A DNA stretch of 37,448 nucleotides from Nitrospirota bacterium (lineage in GTDB: Bacteria; Nitrospirota; Thermodesulfovibrionia; Thermodesulfovibrionales; SM23-35). Below, piece after piece: positions 1-8,215 of the stretch. The notes under the pieces were generated by a model. That model was not told where the DNA came from, searched no databases, and was given only the letters and a program-made list of their open reading frames with translations. Every line of letters begins with the position of its first letter. Positions within the stretch are counted from its first letter, which is position 1. The position numbers and the translations under genes are program-made. The stretch lies in contig JACAFE010000038.1 of NCBI GenBank assembly GCA_013388435.1, positions 1-37,448 on the forward strand, in the 5' to 3' direction.

Positions 1-30
1 AGTTTATTTTGTTTCATAAATTGAGTTATT
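1..30. repeat. 30-bp direct repeat, copy 1
   Basis: These 30 bases, starting AGTTTATTTTG and ending TTGAGTTATT, recur exactly at 166-195. The copies are 165 bp apart start to start, and their flanks differ on the right. The left edge of this copy is the window edge, so the repeat could extend further left. No ORF crosses it. Its function is unknown; it may be the end of a dispersed or tandem repeat outside the window. Confidence 0.85.
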
Positions 31-130
31 TCTATAAAATAATCGGTAACGTTAAGCGGAAACATGATATAGACTAACGACTTAGTTGCTAAACAAAACA
101 GGCATCGTAACCATAAAAGCTTATTTTATA

Positions 131-160
131 CTTCAGCCTTCAGCCTGAAGCCTTCAGCTT
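131..160. repeat. CTTCAGC heptamer repeats with inverted CTGAAG
   Basis: The heptamer CTTCAGC occurs twice in tandem from 131. It is followed by CTGAAG, which with the preceding CTTCAG makes the interrupted palindrome CTTCAGCCTGAAG, and then by another CTTCAGC. The patch lies between the two 30-bp repeats in non-coding sequence. It looks like a simple intergenic repeat family rather than a regulatory site, but the palindrome could form a small hairpin. Confidence 0.7.
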
Positions 161-165
161 ATGAT

Positions 166-195
166 AGTTTATTTTGTTTCATAAATTGAGTTATT
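166..195. repeat. 30-bp direct repeat, copy 2
   Basis: Exact second copy of the 1-30 sequence. To its right, 196-400 holds no convincing gene, RNA or promoter, only AT-rich sequence with a purine-rich stretch near 255-275. The whole 1-450 interval is therefore non-coding apart from these repeats and the terminator at 401-434. Confidence 0.85.
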
Positions 196-400
196 GCCAG
201 TAAACAAGTCCCTGAATTCCTTAACAAAGTTTATAGCGTTATTGCGTTTATCAAAAAAAGGGGGAGAAAGAGGTTGATATAGGGGAATAAATTTTTTCGC
301 AACATATGCATTTTTTAAATTGCATTATTTTGGTTAATTGGTAATTTTTTTGAAAAATGAATTTCAATGAAATAATGGAAAATATTATATACTGTAAAAT

Positions 401-434
401 TAATAAAGGGCTCATTTATTTGAGCCCTTTATTA
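401..434 (-). terminator. Intrinsic terminator of the chemoreceptor gene
   Basis: A perfect 14-bp inverted repeat (TAATAAAGGGCTCA and its complement) flanks a 6-base loop at 415-420. It lies 18 bases beyond the chemoreceptor stop codon. On the minus strand the second arm ends ...CCCTTTATTA and is followed by ATTTTACAG, a modest U-rich tail. No convergent gene is visible on the left. Confidence 0.85.
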
Positions 435-451
435 ATAAATTTTGTTTATAT

Positions 452-2092
452 CTATACTTTGAACAAGCTAACTACATTCTGCAGGTTTCCTGCTAATCTT
501 GAAAGATCCGAAGAAGACTTTGATATCTGTTCCGAACTTACAGAAGTTTCTTTTGATACACTGGCAATGGTCTCTATATCACCGCTAATTTGTTCTGAAG
601 TTGTTGACATTTCTTCTGTTGCAGTAGCAATTTGTTGAACCATTGACTGAAGCTCGCTTACGCTTTTAACAATCTGACGCAGTGCATCTCCTGCCTGAGA
701 CGCAAATTCCACTCCTGTTTCCACCTTTTTTGTACCAGCATTCATGGATTCAACAGTCTTTTCCATTTCCTTCTGTATTCCTAATATCATTCCTCCTATT
801 TCTGATGTAGCTTTAGCGGTTCTCTCTGCAAGTTTTCTAACTTCATCTGCAACTACCGCAAAACCCCTGCCCTGTTCTCCAGCTCTTGCTGCTTCTATTG
901 CAGCATTTAACGCAAGCAAATTTGTCTGGTCTGCAATATCTTTTATTACATTGAGTATATCGCCTATCTGCTTTGAACGTTCACCCAAAGAAGACATTAA
1001 ACTTGCAGATTCATTAACTGTAGCTGCAATTGCTTTAACTTCATCTACTGATTTATTAACTATATTTTCACCATTATTCGCAATATTTACAGTTTCAGAA
1101 GCAGAAGAAGCAATATTTGATGAATTTTTAGCAATATCTATTATAGTCTGGGACATCTCTGTTGAGGCTGTTGCTATCTGAGATGCTCTTCCTGACTGTT
1201 CTATTACCCCTCTTGACATTTGTTCTGCGCTCGCTGAAAGTTCATGACTCGCTGAAGCAAGAGTATCTGCAGTCAATTTTATTTCTCCGAGAAGACTTTT
1301 GAGCTTTTCGACCATTATTTTGGCATGATATAAAAGACTATTTTCATATTTTTTATTTACTGTTATATCAATACTCAAATCGCCTTCGGAAACTTTTTTA
1401 ACAATATTGGCTACATAAGCAGGCTCCCCGCCTAACTGTTTCTGTAAATTATTGATTATTACTGTTGCAAGAAATAAAGATACTGCAACCATTAGAACCA
1501 ATACACCAATTATTTTAAATATTTCTTTTTTCACAGTTGCATTAACATCATCAACATAAATACCGGTTCCTATAATCCATCCCCATGGCTCAAAACCTTT
1601 TACATAAGATATCTTTTCCACTGGATCTCTGTAATTAGGTTTGGGCCACATATAATTTACATAACCTGCTTTTGAATTTCTTACAACATCAACCATACTA
1701 ACAAATAAGGCTTTTCCTGCAGGGTCCTTAAAACCAGACAGATCTTGTCCATCAAGCTCAGGTTTGAAAGGATGCATAATCATTTTTGGCTGCATATCAT
1801 TAATCCAGAAATAATCTTTTTCATCATATCTTAAATTTTTAATTGCAAACATTGCAGATGCCTGTGCGTCTTTTTCTGATATCTTTCCTTCTTTAAACAA
1901 ATTGTAATAATTTTCAATTACTCCATAAGCTGCTTCGACAAGATGACGCGTCTTGGTTTCTTTTTCTTTAAAAAGATTTCTTTTTAATTCAAGTGCAGAC
2001 ATTAATCCAACTATTACAATTCCAAGCATCATGACACCCACAACCACCCATAGTTTGTACCTGATTTTCATATTATTGAGATAATTAAACAT
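452..2092 (-). CDS. Methyl-accepting chemotaxis protein with sCache_2-type sensor
   Basis: 546-aa transmembrane chemoreceptor that would signal to CheA/CheW. A short cytoplasmic N-terminus leads to a membrane segment at about 13-33. A periplasmic domain follows with the single-Cache signatures [15 protein letters not shown] (94-108) and [15 protein letters not shown] (169-183), then a second membrane segment at 191-213 and a HAMP-like linker. The cytoplasmic coiled coil carries the conserved signalling tip at about 388-425 ([20 protein letters not shown] and onward). There is no NWETF-type CheR tether; the protein ends SLFKV. sCache_2 domains commonly bind small organic acids, but the ligand cannot be read here. 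The start is supported by GGGAGG 7-8 bases upstream. It is transcribed alone, with a sigma-28-like element upstream and a strong terminator downstream. Confidence 0.96.
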   Translation of the reverse strand: MFNYLNNMKIRYKLWVVVGVMMLGIVIVGLMSALELKRNLFKEKETKTRHLVEAAYGVIENYYNLFKEGKISEKDAQASAMFAIKNLRYDEKDYFWINDMQPKMIMHPFKPELDGQDLSGFKDPAGKALFVSMVDVVRNSKAGYVNYMWPKPNYRDPVEKISYVKGFEPWGWIIGTGIYVDDVNATVKKEIFKIIGVLVLMVAVSLFLATVIINNLQKQLGGEPAYVANIVKKVSEGDLSIDITVNKKYENSLLYHAKIMVEKLKSLLGEIKLTADTLASASHELSASAEQMSRGVIEQSGRASQIATASTEMSQTIIDIAKNSSNIASSASETVNIANNGENIVNKSVDEVKAIAATVNESASLMSSLGERSKQIGDILNVIKDIADQTNLLALNAAIEAARAGEQGRGFAVVADEVRKLAERTAKATSEIGGMILGIQKEMEKTVESMNAGTKKVETGVEFASQAGDALRQIVKSVSELQSMVQQIATATEEMSTTSEQISGDIETIASVSKETSVSSEQISKSSSDLSRLAGNLQNVVSLFKV

Positions 2093-2131
2093 ATATTAAC
2101 CTCCCTATGTATTGTTCATTAAAAAGGCATT

Positions 2132-2155
2132 CGGTTCAGGTTATTAACCCAACCG
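2132..2155 (-). other. Hairpin in chemoreceptor leader: attenuator or upstream terminator
   Basis: CGGTT...AACCG encloses GGTT...AACC, giving a stem with a small asymmetric bulge and a 3-base loop. On the minus strand it is followed by AATGCCTTTTTAATG, a five-U run starting a few bases after the stem. It may end transcripts from the 6917-2316 cluster or attenuate the chemoreceptor mRNA. I do not recognise a riboswitch consensus in it. Confidence 0.45.
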
Positions 2156-2223
2156 ATCTGTTTTGACAAAGAATTTCAAAGTAATTTCTTTTTAAAGTTC
2201 AATTTTTTTATTTTTTAATAATA

Positions 2224-2251
2224 CTATCGTCCATTTACATTTATTTCTTTA
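2224..2251 (-). promoter_or_regulatory. Sigma-28 (FliA)-like promoter for the chemoreceptor
   Basis: On the minus strand TAAAGAAA (-35-like) is followed after 12 bases by GACGATAG (-10-like). The FliA consensus is TAAAGTTT, 11 bases, GCCGATAA, so the match is good in both boxes with spacing one base long. It would place transcription start about 120 bases upstream of the chemoreceptor. The gene type fits flagellar-regulon control. The call is by eye. Confidence 0.45.
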
Positions 2252-2315
2252 ATCCAGATAAATGCCACTTATAAAGATAAGATATGCAGGCTGAATATAA
2301 CAGAAAAAATAATGA

Positions 2316-4175
2316 TTAACGTATTGAGTTCAATGAATTTAGTCTTTGAATCACAATTGAATTTGAAGGGTTAATTTCTCTGGCTTTCAAATACATTGTT
2401 CTCGCATCCTGAAAATCCTGTTTGGCAAAAAAAGCATCTCCCATTGTTATATAAAAATTAGTTTTTTGAGGTACATTTTTAACTTTGTAAGCTGCCTCTG
2501 TTATTATTTCGTTCCACACCCATTTTTTCGGCATTTCATATTTTCTGATAATCTCGGAATTTTCAGGACTTTCTCTAACAAATATCAATGAATTATTATC
2601 CATATACACAAGTAACCATTCAGGATCATTCATTATAAATGGAATAATTGGAATCAGATTGCCTGTAAAATCATTAACAGAATAAGTTATTATAAAGTTA
2701 ATATTATAAACTTTCATAAACGCTTGCCATTCAGGAATATCTCCAAACTGCTGTAAATTTGCACTAAATATCTTGGAATTCTGGAAAAAAACTTCTTCTA
2801 TCAAACCTCTTCCATCCACAAAAACCTTATAATCAGGATATAATGCCCAAATCAGATATCCACCCCATACATATGGATTCAACATGTTACCATGAATCCT
2901 GTTATTTTTTAGAAATTCAGCAGAACCCTTAGGATATCTTTCCCACACAATGCCCTTGTTAATTATTCTGGTGTTTGCAAGAACTATAAACATAACAATC
3001 GATAACAAAGTTATCAATAAAGGCTGTAGAGATCCTAATTTAAATTTTTCAGAGAAACTCCTTAGTCTTTCAATATAATGTAATTTATTATTTAGAGCTC
3101 TCATAGTTTTTATTGCATAACGTACTGTAAATGGTGCATATATGGTTGCAAAAAAAGGTATTGTTCTTGCCGATGTAACACTCATATAAAGAAAAAATAA
3201 TAATATCACTAAATCTGTTATATCTATGCTTTTGAAATTTATAATCACAAAGAACATACAAAATATTATTAAAAAAATATATGTAATAATTTCCTGGTTA
3301 TAGAAACCCGCGGAAAGGAAAATAAAAGGTGATCTCGACTCAACAATTGATTCCATGTATTTACTTTTTTGAAACTCGATTAATACAGAAAATACATCCC
3401 ATTTATTTGGATTTAAAATTGTTATTAAAATAGAGAGAAAACAAACTACAATAAGTATCCTTAATTGTTTAGAAGGCAGACTGTTTCCGGTTTTACATTT
3501 GAAGAATTTAATACTCTCGCAGATAATATATATAGATAGAATTATAACGCCTATAAAAACTCCACCATGCATGTTTGCCCACAGAAGCATTATAAATGGA
3601 ATCGGCAATAGATATAATAAATTTGAATTTCGGTGTCCTGAGTTGATTTCCTTACATGAAGACCGAGAAATGTTCATTTCAGCCATTCTGAACCCTTCGA
3701 ATAAATAAACAAGAAGAAATACAAATAAGAAAGAAAATAGCTGTGGTCTTTCACCGGTGAAATTACTCAATATTATAACTGATGGAATAATCAAGATTAT
3801 GGAACTATAGAAATCAGCCCCTTCTCTTCTAATCGCCCTATAAACAAAATAAATGAGCACCGTGAGAATCGTTGCTCTAAAAAATATAATTCCCTGAAGC
3901 CCGGCCAACTTGTAAATTAAAAAAAATATTATCTGGGAAAGCCAGTACGATGTTAAAATGAATTTAATTCTTTTGGATTCAGGATTTAAAGGGTCCTTAG
4001 GTAAAGTAGTGTATGCAAAAGGATCTGTCTCGGGCAAAGAGCCATTAGTATAAATATATTCACCTGTTTTCAAATGCCACCAGAAATCAGGGTCCCATAT
4101 CCGTCCAGCGAACATCCCGAATATAAATATTAGAATAAGCGAAATAAATATAAATTTCGTAAATCTTAATATCAT
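2316..4175 (-). CDS. Polytopic membrane protein with DPDFWWHL motif and C-terminal TPR
   Basis: 619 aa. The first transmembrane segment is followed at residues 28-35 by DPDFWWHL and then a KTGEYIYTNG...DPFAYTTLP stretch. That resembles a family of large, mostly uncharacterised bacterial membrane proteins whose layout (acidic residues in the first external loop, about ten membrane spans) recalls GT-C glycosyltransferases. Many hydrophobic spans fill residues 10-420. A soluble segment follows (about 425-560), and a TPR-like pair of helices lies at 565-612 (FAKQDFQDARTMYLKAREIN). The start overlaps the upstream hydrogenase protease gene by 4 bases (ATGA), implying translational coupling. Together with the glycosyltransferase and acetyltransferase upstream it suggests envelope glycan work. 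Function is inferred, not shown. Confidence 0.8.
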   Translation of the reverse strand: MILRFTKFIFISLILIFIFGMFAGRIWDPDFWWHLKTGEYIYTNGSLPETDPFAYTTLPKDPLNPESKRIKFILTSYWLSQIIFFLIYKLAGLQGIIFFRATILTVLIYFVYRAIRREGADFYSSIILIIPSVIILSNFTGERPQLFSFLFVFLLVYLFEGFRMAEMNISRSSCKEINSGHRNSNLLYLLPIPFIMLLWANMHGGVFIGVIILSIYIICESIKFFKCKTGNSLPSKQLRILIVVCFLSILITILNPNKWDVFSVLIEFQKSKYMESIVESRSPFIFLSAGFYNQEIITYIFLIIFCMFFVIINFKSIDITDLVILLFFLYMSVTSARTIPFFATIYAPFTVRYAIKTMRALNNKLHYIERLRSFSEKFKLGSLQPLLITLLSIVMFIVLANTRIINKGIVWERYPKGSAEFLKNNRIHGNMLNPYVWGGYLIWALYPDYKVFVDGRGLIEEVFFQNSKIFSANLQQFGDIPEWQAFMKVYNINFIITYSVNDFTGNLIPIIPFIMNDPEWLLVYMDNNSLIFVRESPENSEIIRKYEMPKKWVWNEIITEAAYKVKNVPQKTNFYITMGDAFFAKQDFQDARTMYLKAREINPSNSIVIQRLNSLNSIR

Positions 4176-4639
4176 TTCGAGACTTCAATTTCTTTTAATA
4201 CCAATTCAATAATTCTCGGGATCTGCGCTTCAATTACCGGAGTTAATTCAATTCCGGGACTTATATCCTCTGGTTTAATCCCAATAAATACCACTTCCTT
4301 TGGTGCATTTCCAAACATCTCAGCATTTTTTAAAACATGTGTAAAATCAATATCATGAGCAGAAAATAGCTGACATGCATTACCTTCCAGAAGGTCTTTA
4401 CCGGTAAAATGGTAAATAGACCCTGGTTGATCATCTATTAACACAGCATCTATAACAATAACCTTAGTTCTATCTTCAATATAATAGACGAGCTTCATAC
4501 CAAGTGTACCACCATCAAGAACTTCAACATTCTCGGGCAATGACATATTCATTATCCTTTGAACAACATGCACACCTATTCCTTCATCTTTCAAGAGTAA
4601 ATTTCCAAGACCTAATATCAAAATAGGTTTCTTATCCAT
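4172..4639 (-). CDS. Hydrogenase maturation protease (HybD/HycI family), canonical copy
   Basis: 155 aa. This family removes the C-terminal peptide from the large subunit of [NiFe] hydrogenases after nickel insertion. The N-terminal motif GLGNLLLKDEGIG is present. The three nickel-sensing residues known from E. coli HybD (Glu16, Asp62, His93) have counterparts at Glu19, Asp42 (LDGGT) and His95 (SAHDIDF). The C-terminal GIKPEDISPGIELTP matches the family. It lies 63 bases after a divergent paralogue and overlaps the next gene by 4 bases. No hydrogenase subunit or Hyp gene is in the window, so its substrate is encoded elsewhere or the protein has another target. Confidence 0.92.
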   Translation of the reverse strand: MDKKPILILGLGNLLLKDEGIGVHVVQRIMNMSLPENVEVLDGGTLGMKLVYYIEDRTKVIVIDAVLIDDQPGSIYHFTGKDLLEGNACQLFSAHDIDFTHVLKNAEMFGNAPKEVVFIGIKPEDISPGIELTPVIEAQIPRIIELVLKEIEVSK

Positions 4640-4702
4640 TGAACCTTATCCTCTTCAATATAATCACTTTATGATTCAGTATTTACACCCGGAAAATAAT
4701 TA

Positions 4703-5179
4703 TTAAATATTAATTTCTTTCAAAACCATATCAATAATAACAGGTATTTTTGATTGAAGCACCGGAGACAACTCTATTTTAAGCTTTCCATCCTTATCTC
4801 CTGTATCATATGGTTCTATGCCTATTACGATCAGCTCTTCCGGAGCTGTTCCCATAATACATGTTGTATTATAATAATCCATAAATTCAGCTTCAGCTGG
4901 TGATTTCAATGCATTTTTTCTTTTTTCAATAAATTCATTTCCATTAAACCGGTATATCATTCCCGGTTCTCCTTCAGCTTTTATAGCATCTATAACTATA
5001 ACTTTTTTTCTATTTTCGATCATATACACTATATCAAAAGCTGCTATTCCACCTTCTATTATCTCAACATTAGGAGGCAATGACATAGTTTTTAGTCTTT
5101 CTACTACGTGAAGTCCCACCCCATCGTCTCTGAAAAGTAGATTACCGATTCCAAGAATCAGAACAGGTTTTTTATCCAT
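4703..5179 (-). CDS. Hydrogenase maturation protease paralogue lacking Ni-ligand residues
   Basis: 158 aa, clearly paralogous to the downstream gene (same MDKKP start, GIGNLLFRDDGVG motif, and GxxPEE...VIGIEP...ELSPV ending). The ligand positions differ. Glu16 of HybD is replaced by Asp19, a change also seen in active relatives. Asp62 becomes Glu42 (IEGGI). The SxH region holding His93 is replaced by a stretch with no histidine between about residues 83 and 110. It may have another specificity, cleave a non-hydrogenase substrate, or be inactive. The start is supported by GGAGG 11 bases upstream. It probably shares a transcript with the acetyltransferase upstream (69-base gap). Confidence 0.85.
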   Translation of the reverse strand: MDKKPVLILGIGNLLFRDDGVGLHVVERLKTMSLPPNVEIIEGGIAAFDIVYMIENRKKVIVIDAIKAEGEPGMIYRFNGNEFIEKRKNALKSPAEAEFMDYYNTTCIMGTAPEELIVIGIEPYDTGDKDGKLKIELSPVLQSKIPVIIDMVLKEINI

Positions 5180-5248
5180 TTTAAATAAATACCTCCATCA
5201 ATAATGAATTAAATTAGGATTTAACTATATCTTTCAATTAAATAAAAA

Positions 5249-5968
5249 TTATAATATTTTTCCAAATACCATGTCACAAGAACATAATTTAAATCCGGCA
5301 GAAAGGTAAAATTTCAAAGAATTGATATTAATCAACTGTGTTCTTACCCTTACCTTATTTAAACCCTGACTGTAAAACCATTCTAATGATGAAGCTAATA
5401 AAGCTCTTCCAATGCCTTTACCCCTAAATTTATTAGCGACTCCAATTAATGAAATTTCTCCTATTTTCAAATGGGATTTTTTACAAACAACGAAACCTTT
5501 ATTTTTTACCCAGAAAACCTTATCAGCAGAAATTCCTTTTATTGCATCTTCAATCCATGCTTGATAGATTTTATCAGCATCATCTTTAGTAAAAAACGGA
5601 TCATGGTAGAATCTGCTATGCAGAAAAAGTGATTTTATAATCTTTTTTAAAATTGGTATATCTTTAATTGTTGCTGTATTGATAGGGACTTTAAGTAAAT
5701 TTTCACCCAAATATAAATCCTGCTTTTTTATTTCTAATGTTACCCCTACATCAGTTAAATAAAACCCCGCAGATTCTAAGGATCGAACCTGTGAAAATTC
5801 GGGTGGGTCAATTCTGCAGGTTAAATATAAATATCCTTTTGATCTTGCTACATCTAAAATTGTATCAATCTTTTTCACATGATTCGGAAGCATGCAAAGT
5901 CTTCCGATCTTTTTTTTTAACAATCTGGTATCCCATTTTAATTCAATTATTGGAATTTTATTCTTCAA
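5249..5968 (-). CDS. GNAT acetyltransferase, WecD-like
   Basis: 239 aa. The C-terminal half is a GNAT domain, with the acetyl-CoA pyrophosphate-binding motif at 182-190 (RGKGIGRALL) and the typical NSLKFYLSAGF element at 216-225. The N-terminal half has a KWDTRLLKKKIGRL opening and an LESAGFYLTDVGVTLEI segment, as in WecD-type enzymes that N-acetylate dTDP-4-amino-4,6-dideoxy sugars. The gene overlaps the upstream glycosyltransferase by 11 bases, and a DegT aminotransferase is divergent next door, so acetylation of an amino sugar is the likely job. The exact sugar is not determined. GNAT alone would be safe; the WecD-like call is less so. Confidence 0.8.
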   Translation of the reverse strand: MKNKIPIIELKWDTRLLKKKIGRLCMLPNHVKKIDTILDVARSKGYLYLTCRIDPPEFSQVRSLESAGFYLTDVGVTLEIKKQDLYLGENLLKVPINTATIKDIPILKKIIKSLFLHSRFYHDPFFTKDDADKIYQAWIEDAIKGISADKVFWVKNKGFVVCKKSHLKIGEISLIGVANKFRGKGIGRALLASSLEWFYSQGLNKVRVRTQLININSLKFYLSAGFKLCSCDMVFGKIL

Positions 5969-6917
5969 AGAATGATTCCTTTATTATGTAAAGCGGCCTG
6001 TGCTGCACCTCATGATATGTTCTTCCAATATATTCTCCCATTATACCTAAAACTAATAGTTGAATACCTCCAACGAAAAAAACCGAAACTATTATTGAAG
6101 CATAACCCGGAACCGGAATGTTCAGAAACAGTTTTTTATATAAGAAATATAATCCTATCATAAAACTCAGAAATGAGCTCATAAATCCCAAATAAGAAGC
6201 AAGTTTTAAAGGGATAGCTGAAAATGAAGTTACCGCATGAAAAGCCAATTTAAACATCTTTGGCAGATTATATTTGCTTTTACCCTTATTTCTGGGATTA
6301 TGCCTGATTTCAACATTAGTGGAATTAAAACCCACCCATGCCATTATTCCATGAACAAATCTCGCACTTTCTCTCATTTGTCTTACAGACTCAACAAGTC
6401 GTTTACTTAGAATTCTAAGCATTGTTTGATCTTTTGGCATCTCCACTCCTGAAAATTTTCTAAGTATCCACCAGAATAATTTTGATGTCAATATTTTAAA
6501 TAAAGAGTCATTCCTTTTTTGTCTGATTCCATAGACCAAATCAAATCCTTCCTGAAATCTCTCATAAAGTTTCGGGATTTCCTCGGGCGGATCCTGCAGG
6601 TCTCCATCCATAAGTATTACAGTTCTTCCTTTCACATAATCAAGTCCTGCAGTAATTGCGATATGATGCCCGAAATTACGCGAAAAATTTATTCCTTTAA
6701 CCCTCCTGTCATTATGATGAAGATTTTTTATGATATTCCATGAATCATCTGTACTGCCATCATCTACCATGATTATTTCATAATAATCTGCAGACAGTTT
6801 TCTGGAAGCGCAAAGTTTATCCATTACCTCGGTTAATCTTTTATAAAGCTCGGGAATATTTTCTTGTTCATTATAAACAGGAATAACTATCGAAAATTCT
6901 GGTATTATATTATTCAT
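5958..6917 (-). CDS. GtrB/DPM1-like family 2 glycosyltransferase
   Basis: 319 aa. The N-terminal GT-A domain carries FSIVIPVYNEQENIPELY, DDGSTDD (52-58) and the metal-binding DGDLQDPP at 104-111. Two membrane segments follow (about 232-255 and 265-292). This layout is that of GtrB, ArnC and DPM1-type enzymes that transfer a sugar from a nucleotide donor to polyprenyl phosphate on the cytoplasmic face. It is the first gene of the minus-strand cluster and overlaps the acetyltransferase by 11 bases. The DPDFWWHL protein at the end of the cluster is a candidate GT-C partner that would use the lipid-linked sugar (inference). Donor sugar is unknown. Confidence 0.93.
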   Translation of the reverse strand: MNNIIPEFSIVIPVYNEQENIPELYKRLTEVMDKLCASRKLSADYYEIIMVDDGSTDDSWNIIKNLHHNDRRVKGINFSRNFGHHIAITAGLDYVKGRTVILMDGDLQDPPEEIPKLYERFQEGFDLVYGIRQKRNDSLFKILTSKLFWWILRKFSGVEMPKDQTMLRILSKRLVESVRQMRESARFVHGIMAWVGFNSTNVEIRHNPRNKGKSKYNLPKMFKLAFHAVTSFSAIPLKLASYLGFMSSFLSFMIGLYFLYKKLFLNIPVPGYASIIVSVFFVGGIQLLVLGIMGEYIGRTYHEVQHRPLYIIKESFFEE

Positions 6918-6963
6918 GATTCTTTAAAATGTTTTTATTTTAATTTTATCATATTAGTATATG

Positions 6964-6969
6964 TATAAT
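6964..6969 (+). promoter_or_regulatory. Possible -10 element for the DegT aminotransferase gene
   Basis: A perfect TATAAT lies 31 bases upstream of the aminotransferase start in the 83-base divergent intergenic region. No good -35 hexamer sits 17 bases upstream (TAATTT there), so this is a weak call. The minus-strand cluster must also start from this interval or nearby. Confidence 0.3.
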
Positions 6970-7000
6970 CATGCTACATTTCTAAAATAAATGTCTTGCT

Positions 7001-8152
7001 ATGTTTTATATGAAAAAGATAGAATTTTTTCTCCATAACATTAATAATGATGATTTGTTAAGGCTGAACAAAGTTGTCAAATCAATATTTCTTACCACAG
7101 GAACCGAAGTAGCTCTTTTTGAGCAAGCCTTTTCTAAGTATCTTGGTATAAAACAAACTGTTGGTGTTACAAGCTGTACAGCTGCTCTTCATCTAAGTTT
7201 ATTAGCTCTTGGTATAGGGAATGGAGATGAAGTTATAACAACTCCTATGAGTTTCTGTGCAACAGCCAATGCTATTTTGCACGCAGGAGCAAAACCTGTA
7301 TTTGTGGACGTAGAAGAGGACACCGGCAATATGAATGCAGAACTTATTGAAGCAGCCATAACTGAAAAAACAAAAGCTATCTTGCCCGTGCATTTATACG
7401 GTCAAATGTGTGATATGGAAAAAATTCACGAAATAGCTTCCAGATATAATTTAAAAATAGTAGAAGATGCTGCGCATTCAATTGAGGCATCACGCGCAGG
7501 ATTAAAACCCGGACAAATCTCTGACGCCGCCTGTTTTAGTTTCTATGCTACAAAAAATATAACTTCAGGTGAAGGAGGAGCTATAAGCACAAATAATATA
7601 AGTCTTGCAGAGGGGTTAAGAATTTTAAGGCTACACGGTATTGATAAATCTGCTGCAGACAGATATACAGAGAAATATCGTCACTGGGATATGCCTATTC
7701 TCGGATGGAAATACAATATGGATAACATTCAAGCATCTCTTTTGCTGGGTCAATTGAGACGTATCGATAAATTATGGGAAAAACGTAATCAACTCTGGGA
7801 ATATTACGAAACTCTTTTGAAAACAATAAAAGAAATTGAACTATTAAAGACATTACCAGGTCTTAAACATGCAAGACACCTTTTTACAATTTTGGTCCCT
7901 GCAAAAAGAAGAGACCAGATTTTATGGTCGCTCCAAAAAAATAATATAGGTGTTGCCGTAAATTATAGACCCATCCATTTATTAAAATACTACAGAAAAT
8001 CTTATGGATTTAAAGAAGGTGATTTTCCCGTTGCCGAGGAAATTGGGAAAAGAACCATATCTTTACCTTTATATCCAAAACTTAAAAAATCACAAATATT
8101 ATATATTGTTAATGTATTGAAAAAAATATTTGCAAAAAATAAAAGATATTAA
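7001..8152 (+). CDS. DegT/DnrJ/EryC1/StrS sugar aminotransferase
   Basis: 383-aa PLP enzyme that would aminate a nucleotide-activated keto-sugar. Landmarks are the TSCTAALHLSLLALGIG cofactor-binding turn (57-73), Asp156 in EDAAHS, and the Schiff-base Lys185 in YATKNITSGEGGA. PVHLYGQ and the C-terminal RPIHLLKYY and SLPLYPKL blocks are also typical. An alternative start at 7010 (MKKIEF) is equally plausible because neither ATG has a clear ribosome site. It is divergent from a glycosyltransferase/WecD-like pair, which suggests a dTDP-4-amino-6-deoxy sugar route fed by the dTDP-glucose genes near 31-34 kb. It ends in a strong terminator whose stem begins within the stop codon. Confidence 0.92.
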   Translation: MFYMKKIEFFLHNINNDDLLRLNKVVKSIFLTTGTEVALFEQAFSKYLGIKQTVGVTSCTAALHLSLLALGIGNGDEVITTPMSFCATANAILHAGAKPVFVDVEEDTGNMNAELIEAAITEKTKAILPVHLYGQMCDMEKIHEIASRYNLKIVEDAAHSIEASRAGLKPGQISDAACFSFYATKNITSGEGGAISTNNISLAEGLRILRLHGIDKSAADRYTEKYRHWDMPILGWKYNMDNIQASLLLGQLRRIDKLWEKRNQLWEYYETLLKTIKEIELLKTLPGLKHARHLFTILVPAKRRDQILWSLQKNNIGVAVNYRPIHLLKYYRKSYGFKEGDFPVAEEIGKRTISLPLYPKLKKSQILYIVNVLKKIFAKNKRY

Positions 8153-8178
8153 AGGGGTTCAATAACTTGAACCCCTTT
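8151..8178. terminator. Terminator between aminotransferase and 6S RNA genes
   Basis: A perfect 12-bp inverted repeat (AAAGGGGTTCAA and its complement) has a 4-base loop, TAAC. Its first bases are part of the aminotransferase stop codon. On the minus strand it is followed by T-rich sequence (TTTAATATCTTTTATTTTTT), so it could also stop transcripts reading through from the convergent 6S RNA gene. It is probably bidirectional. Confidence 0.85.
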
Positions 8179-8215
8179 AACTGGTAGAAGGTGAAGAGAT
8201 GATGGCCTTATGTAT

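Noticed and set aside
1-195. CRISPR array
   Set aside because: Only two repeat copies with about 135 bases between them, and no cas genes.
357-638. Plus-strand ORF of 93 codons
   Set aside because: It runs through the chemoreceptor terminator and antisense to its 3' end, with no ribosome site or recognisable protein.
744-1181. Plus-strand ORF of 145 codons
   Set aside because: Antisense to the conserved signalling domain of the chemoreceptor; low-complexity Ser/Ala/Ile composition typical of a shadow frame.
2132-2155. Cyclic di-GMP or other riboswitch in the chemoreceptor leader
   Set aside because: A single short hairpin without a conserved riboswitch core.
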